Assembly (NCBI GenBank): GCA_031260865.1 | Contig: JAISKQ010000179.1 | Location: 1-5,652, forward strand | Source: Prevotella sp. | GTDB lineage: Bacteria > Bacteroidota > Bacteroidia > Bacteroidales > Dysgonomonadaceae | Length of the DNA: 5,652 nucleotides | Direction of reading: 5' to 3' | Shown here: in pieces, positions 4,767-5,652 of the stretch | Layout of the letters: every line of letters starts with the position of its first letter | How positions within the stretch are numbered: position 1 is the first letter of the stretch | Made by a program: the position numbers and the translations under genes | Notes under the pieces: model-generated | Told to the model about the DNA's origin: nothing | What the model saw: the letters and a program-made list of their open reading frames with translations, nothing else | Database searches by the model: none

Positions 4767-5652
4767 CTACTTCCCCGCTTTTTTATTCTTTCTCCACACC
4801 TGATAAGAATTTACGATGTTTTGCCACAGCACATACATACCCGGTCCAATGGAAGAGATAGGGTTCAGGTATGTTTGCGCCATCCAAATGGCAAGAATGG
4901 TGTTTTTTTGCCCCAGTCCTTGTCCGCCGGCTACCGTATCATCATACACGCGCCCTAAACGACGCCCTGTCAAAAATTGAGACAGGCAAACAAACAAAGC
5001 CGCCAGCCCGACAGACAATTCAACCATATAGTCGGAGCTTTCCTGATCAAGAATAAACTGCACTATTTTTCCTGTAATAATGACCAAAGCTATTGACCAC
5101 AGATAAAAAGGAAGACTTTTTGCCTTCTGTATTTCATAGTGTACCCTTGGCAATAATTTCTTCAGTAATAAAGCCCCGAAAAAGGGTAAGAATAAGAGGA
5201 TAAACACCTTCTGAAACACAATCCAGAAGGAATGAATAAACGATGTAGATTCTATTTCGCCGGTAAAAGCAAATATAACAGGGGCGACAACAACGATAAC
5301 CATATTGCAAAGCAAGCTATATGCCGTCAGGCTTTCCACACTACCACCCAGCATACCGGTAATAACAGGGGCGGAAGTGGCGGTAGGCGCGAGGATGCAA
5401 ATCATAGCTCCCTGAGCGACAACAGGGTTTAAAGGCCTAAGCAGGAGATAGACCCCGATGCCGCCGAATATCTGGATGCAGATAAGCCACAGATGCAAAC
5501 GGGAGAAACGTATATCCCTAAAAGATATGTTGCAATAAGTGATGAGCAACATAACAGCAATCAGGTAAGGGGTAAGGAAAGCCAATTGCCCCACATACCG
5601 GTGAAAAACGATGCCTGTAAGCATGGCTATAGGCATCATATACGATTTTATC
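4767..5652 (-). CDS. BASS-family (bile acid:Na+ symporter-like) transporter, 5' end at window edge
   Basis: A polytopic membrane protein of the bile acid:sodium symporter (BASS/SBF) family, with about nine hydrophobic helices. Counting from the ATG at 5639, the two family hallmark regions are LAPTATSAPVITGMLGGS (83-100) and GGQGLGQKNTILAIWMAQTY (238-257), corresponding to the two crossover helices that bind sodium and substrate in the ASBT fold. A short basic tail (WRKNKKAGK) follows the last helix. BASS proteins import organic anions, keto acids, vitamins or bile acids with sodium; the substrate cannot be told here. The frame is open through the right edge (IKSY before the first Met), and relatives usually have a few residues before the MPIAMLTG stretch, so the true start probably lies just beyond the window. 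With 290 residues visible the protein is nearly complete. It is upstream of the methyltransferase remnant on the same strand. Confidence 0.88.
   Translation of the reverse strand, partial: IKSYMMPIAMLTGIVFHRYVGQLAFLTPYLIAVMLLITYCNISFRDIRFSRLHLWLICIQIFGGIGVYLLLRPLNPVVAQGAMICILAPTATSAPVITGMLGGSVESLTAYSLLCNMVIVVVAPVIFAFTGEIESTSFIHSFWIVFQKVFILLFLPFFGALLLKKLLPRVHYEIQKAKSLPFYLWSIALVIITGKIVQFILDQESSDYMVELSVGLAALFVCLSQFLTGRRLGRVYDDTVAGGQGLGQKNTILAIWMAQTYLNPISSIGPGMYVLWQNIVNSYQVWRKNKKAGK

Noticed and set aside
4683..5432. Several + strand open frames opposite the transporter and methyltransferase genes
   Set aside because: They are antisense shadows of well-supported - strand genes, with low-complexity or cysteine/histidine-rich translations and no family likeness.

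Overview
The window looks like a chromosomal stretch from a member of the Bacteroidales (Bacteroides or Parabacteroides-like). The evidence is moderately AT-rich DNA, no clear Shine-Dalgarno sequences before the starts, a match to the Bacteroidetes -7 promoter consensus (TAnnTTTG) before the nucleotidyltransferase gene, and protein families that read as Bacteroidales versions. The genus is inference; no rRNA or other marker gene is present.

Left part (1-1444, + strand): the 3' portion of an ArnT/GT39-type integral-membrane glycosyltransferase is followed after 32 nt by a GtrA-family four-helix membrane protein. The pair probably works on polyprenyl-phosphate-linked sugars at the inner membrane for surface glycan or lipid A modification. 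A separate + strand gene (1600-2745) encodes six predicted membrane helices followed by a Nudix-like domain whose catalytic Nudix box is lost.

Middle part (2746-3820): about 1.07 kb without a convincing gene, lying between convergent genes. It holds weak terminator-like hairpins, a near-perfect 22-bp palindrome (2903-2924), and then an array of five same-orientation repeats with the 16-bp core GTGACAAAAGTAACAC. In four of the five copies a small palindrome follows the core at a fixed offset. Its stem sequence differs between copies while pairing is kept, which is the most unusual signal in the window. AT-rich words (CTTGTAAA, CAAAACTTAAAA) lie between copies. From 3580 to 3820 nothing recognisable is seen.

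Right part (3821-5652, - strand): reading leftward, a BASS-family (bile acid:sodium symporter-like) transporter reaches the window edge. It is followed by a 63-codon remnant of a YhdJ-like adenine DNA methyltransferase cut off shortly after its DPPY motif, and then a complete MntA-HepT (MNT-HEPN) toxin-antitoxin operon with overlapping genes. The toxin-antitoxin promoter starts within about 60 bp of the methyltransferase break, suggesting that arrival of the module, or a deletion at its edge, removed the rest of the methyltransferase.

No wholly new multi-gene system is evident. The repeat array, the catalytically degenerate membrane-Nudix protein and the methyltransferase/TA junction are the items most worth following up.
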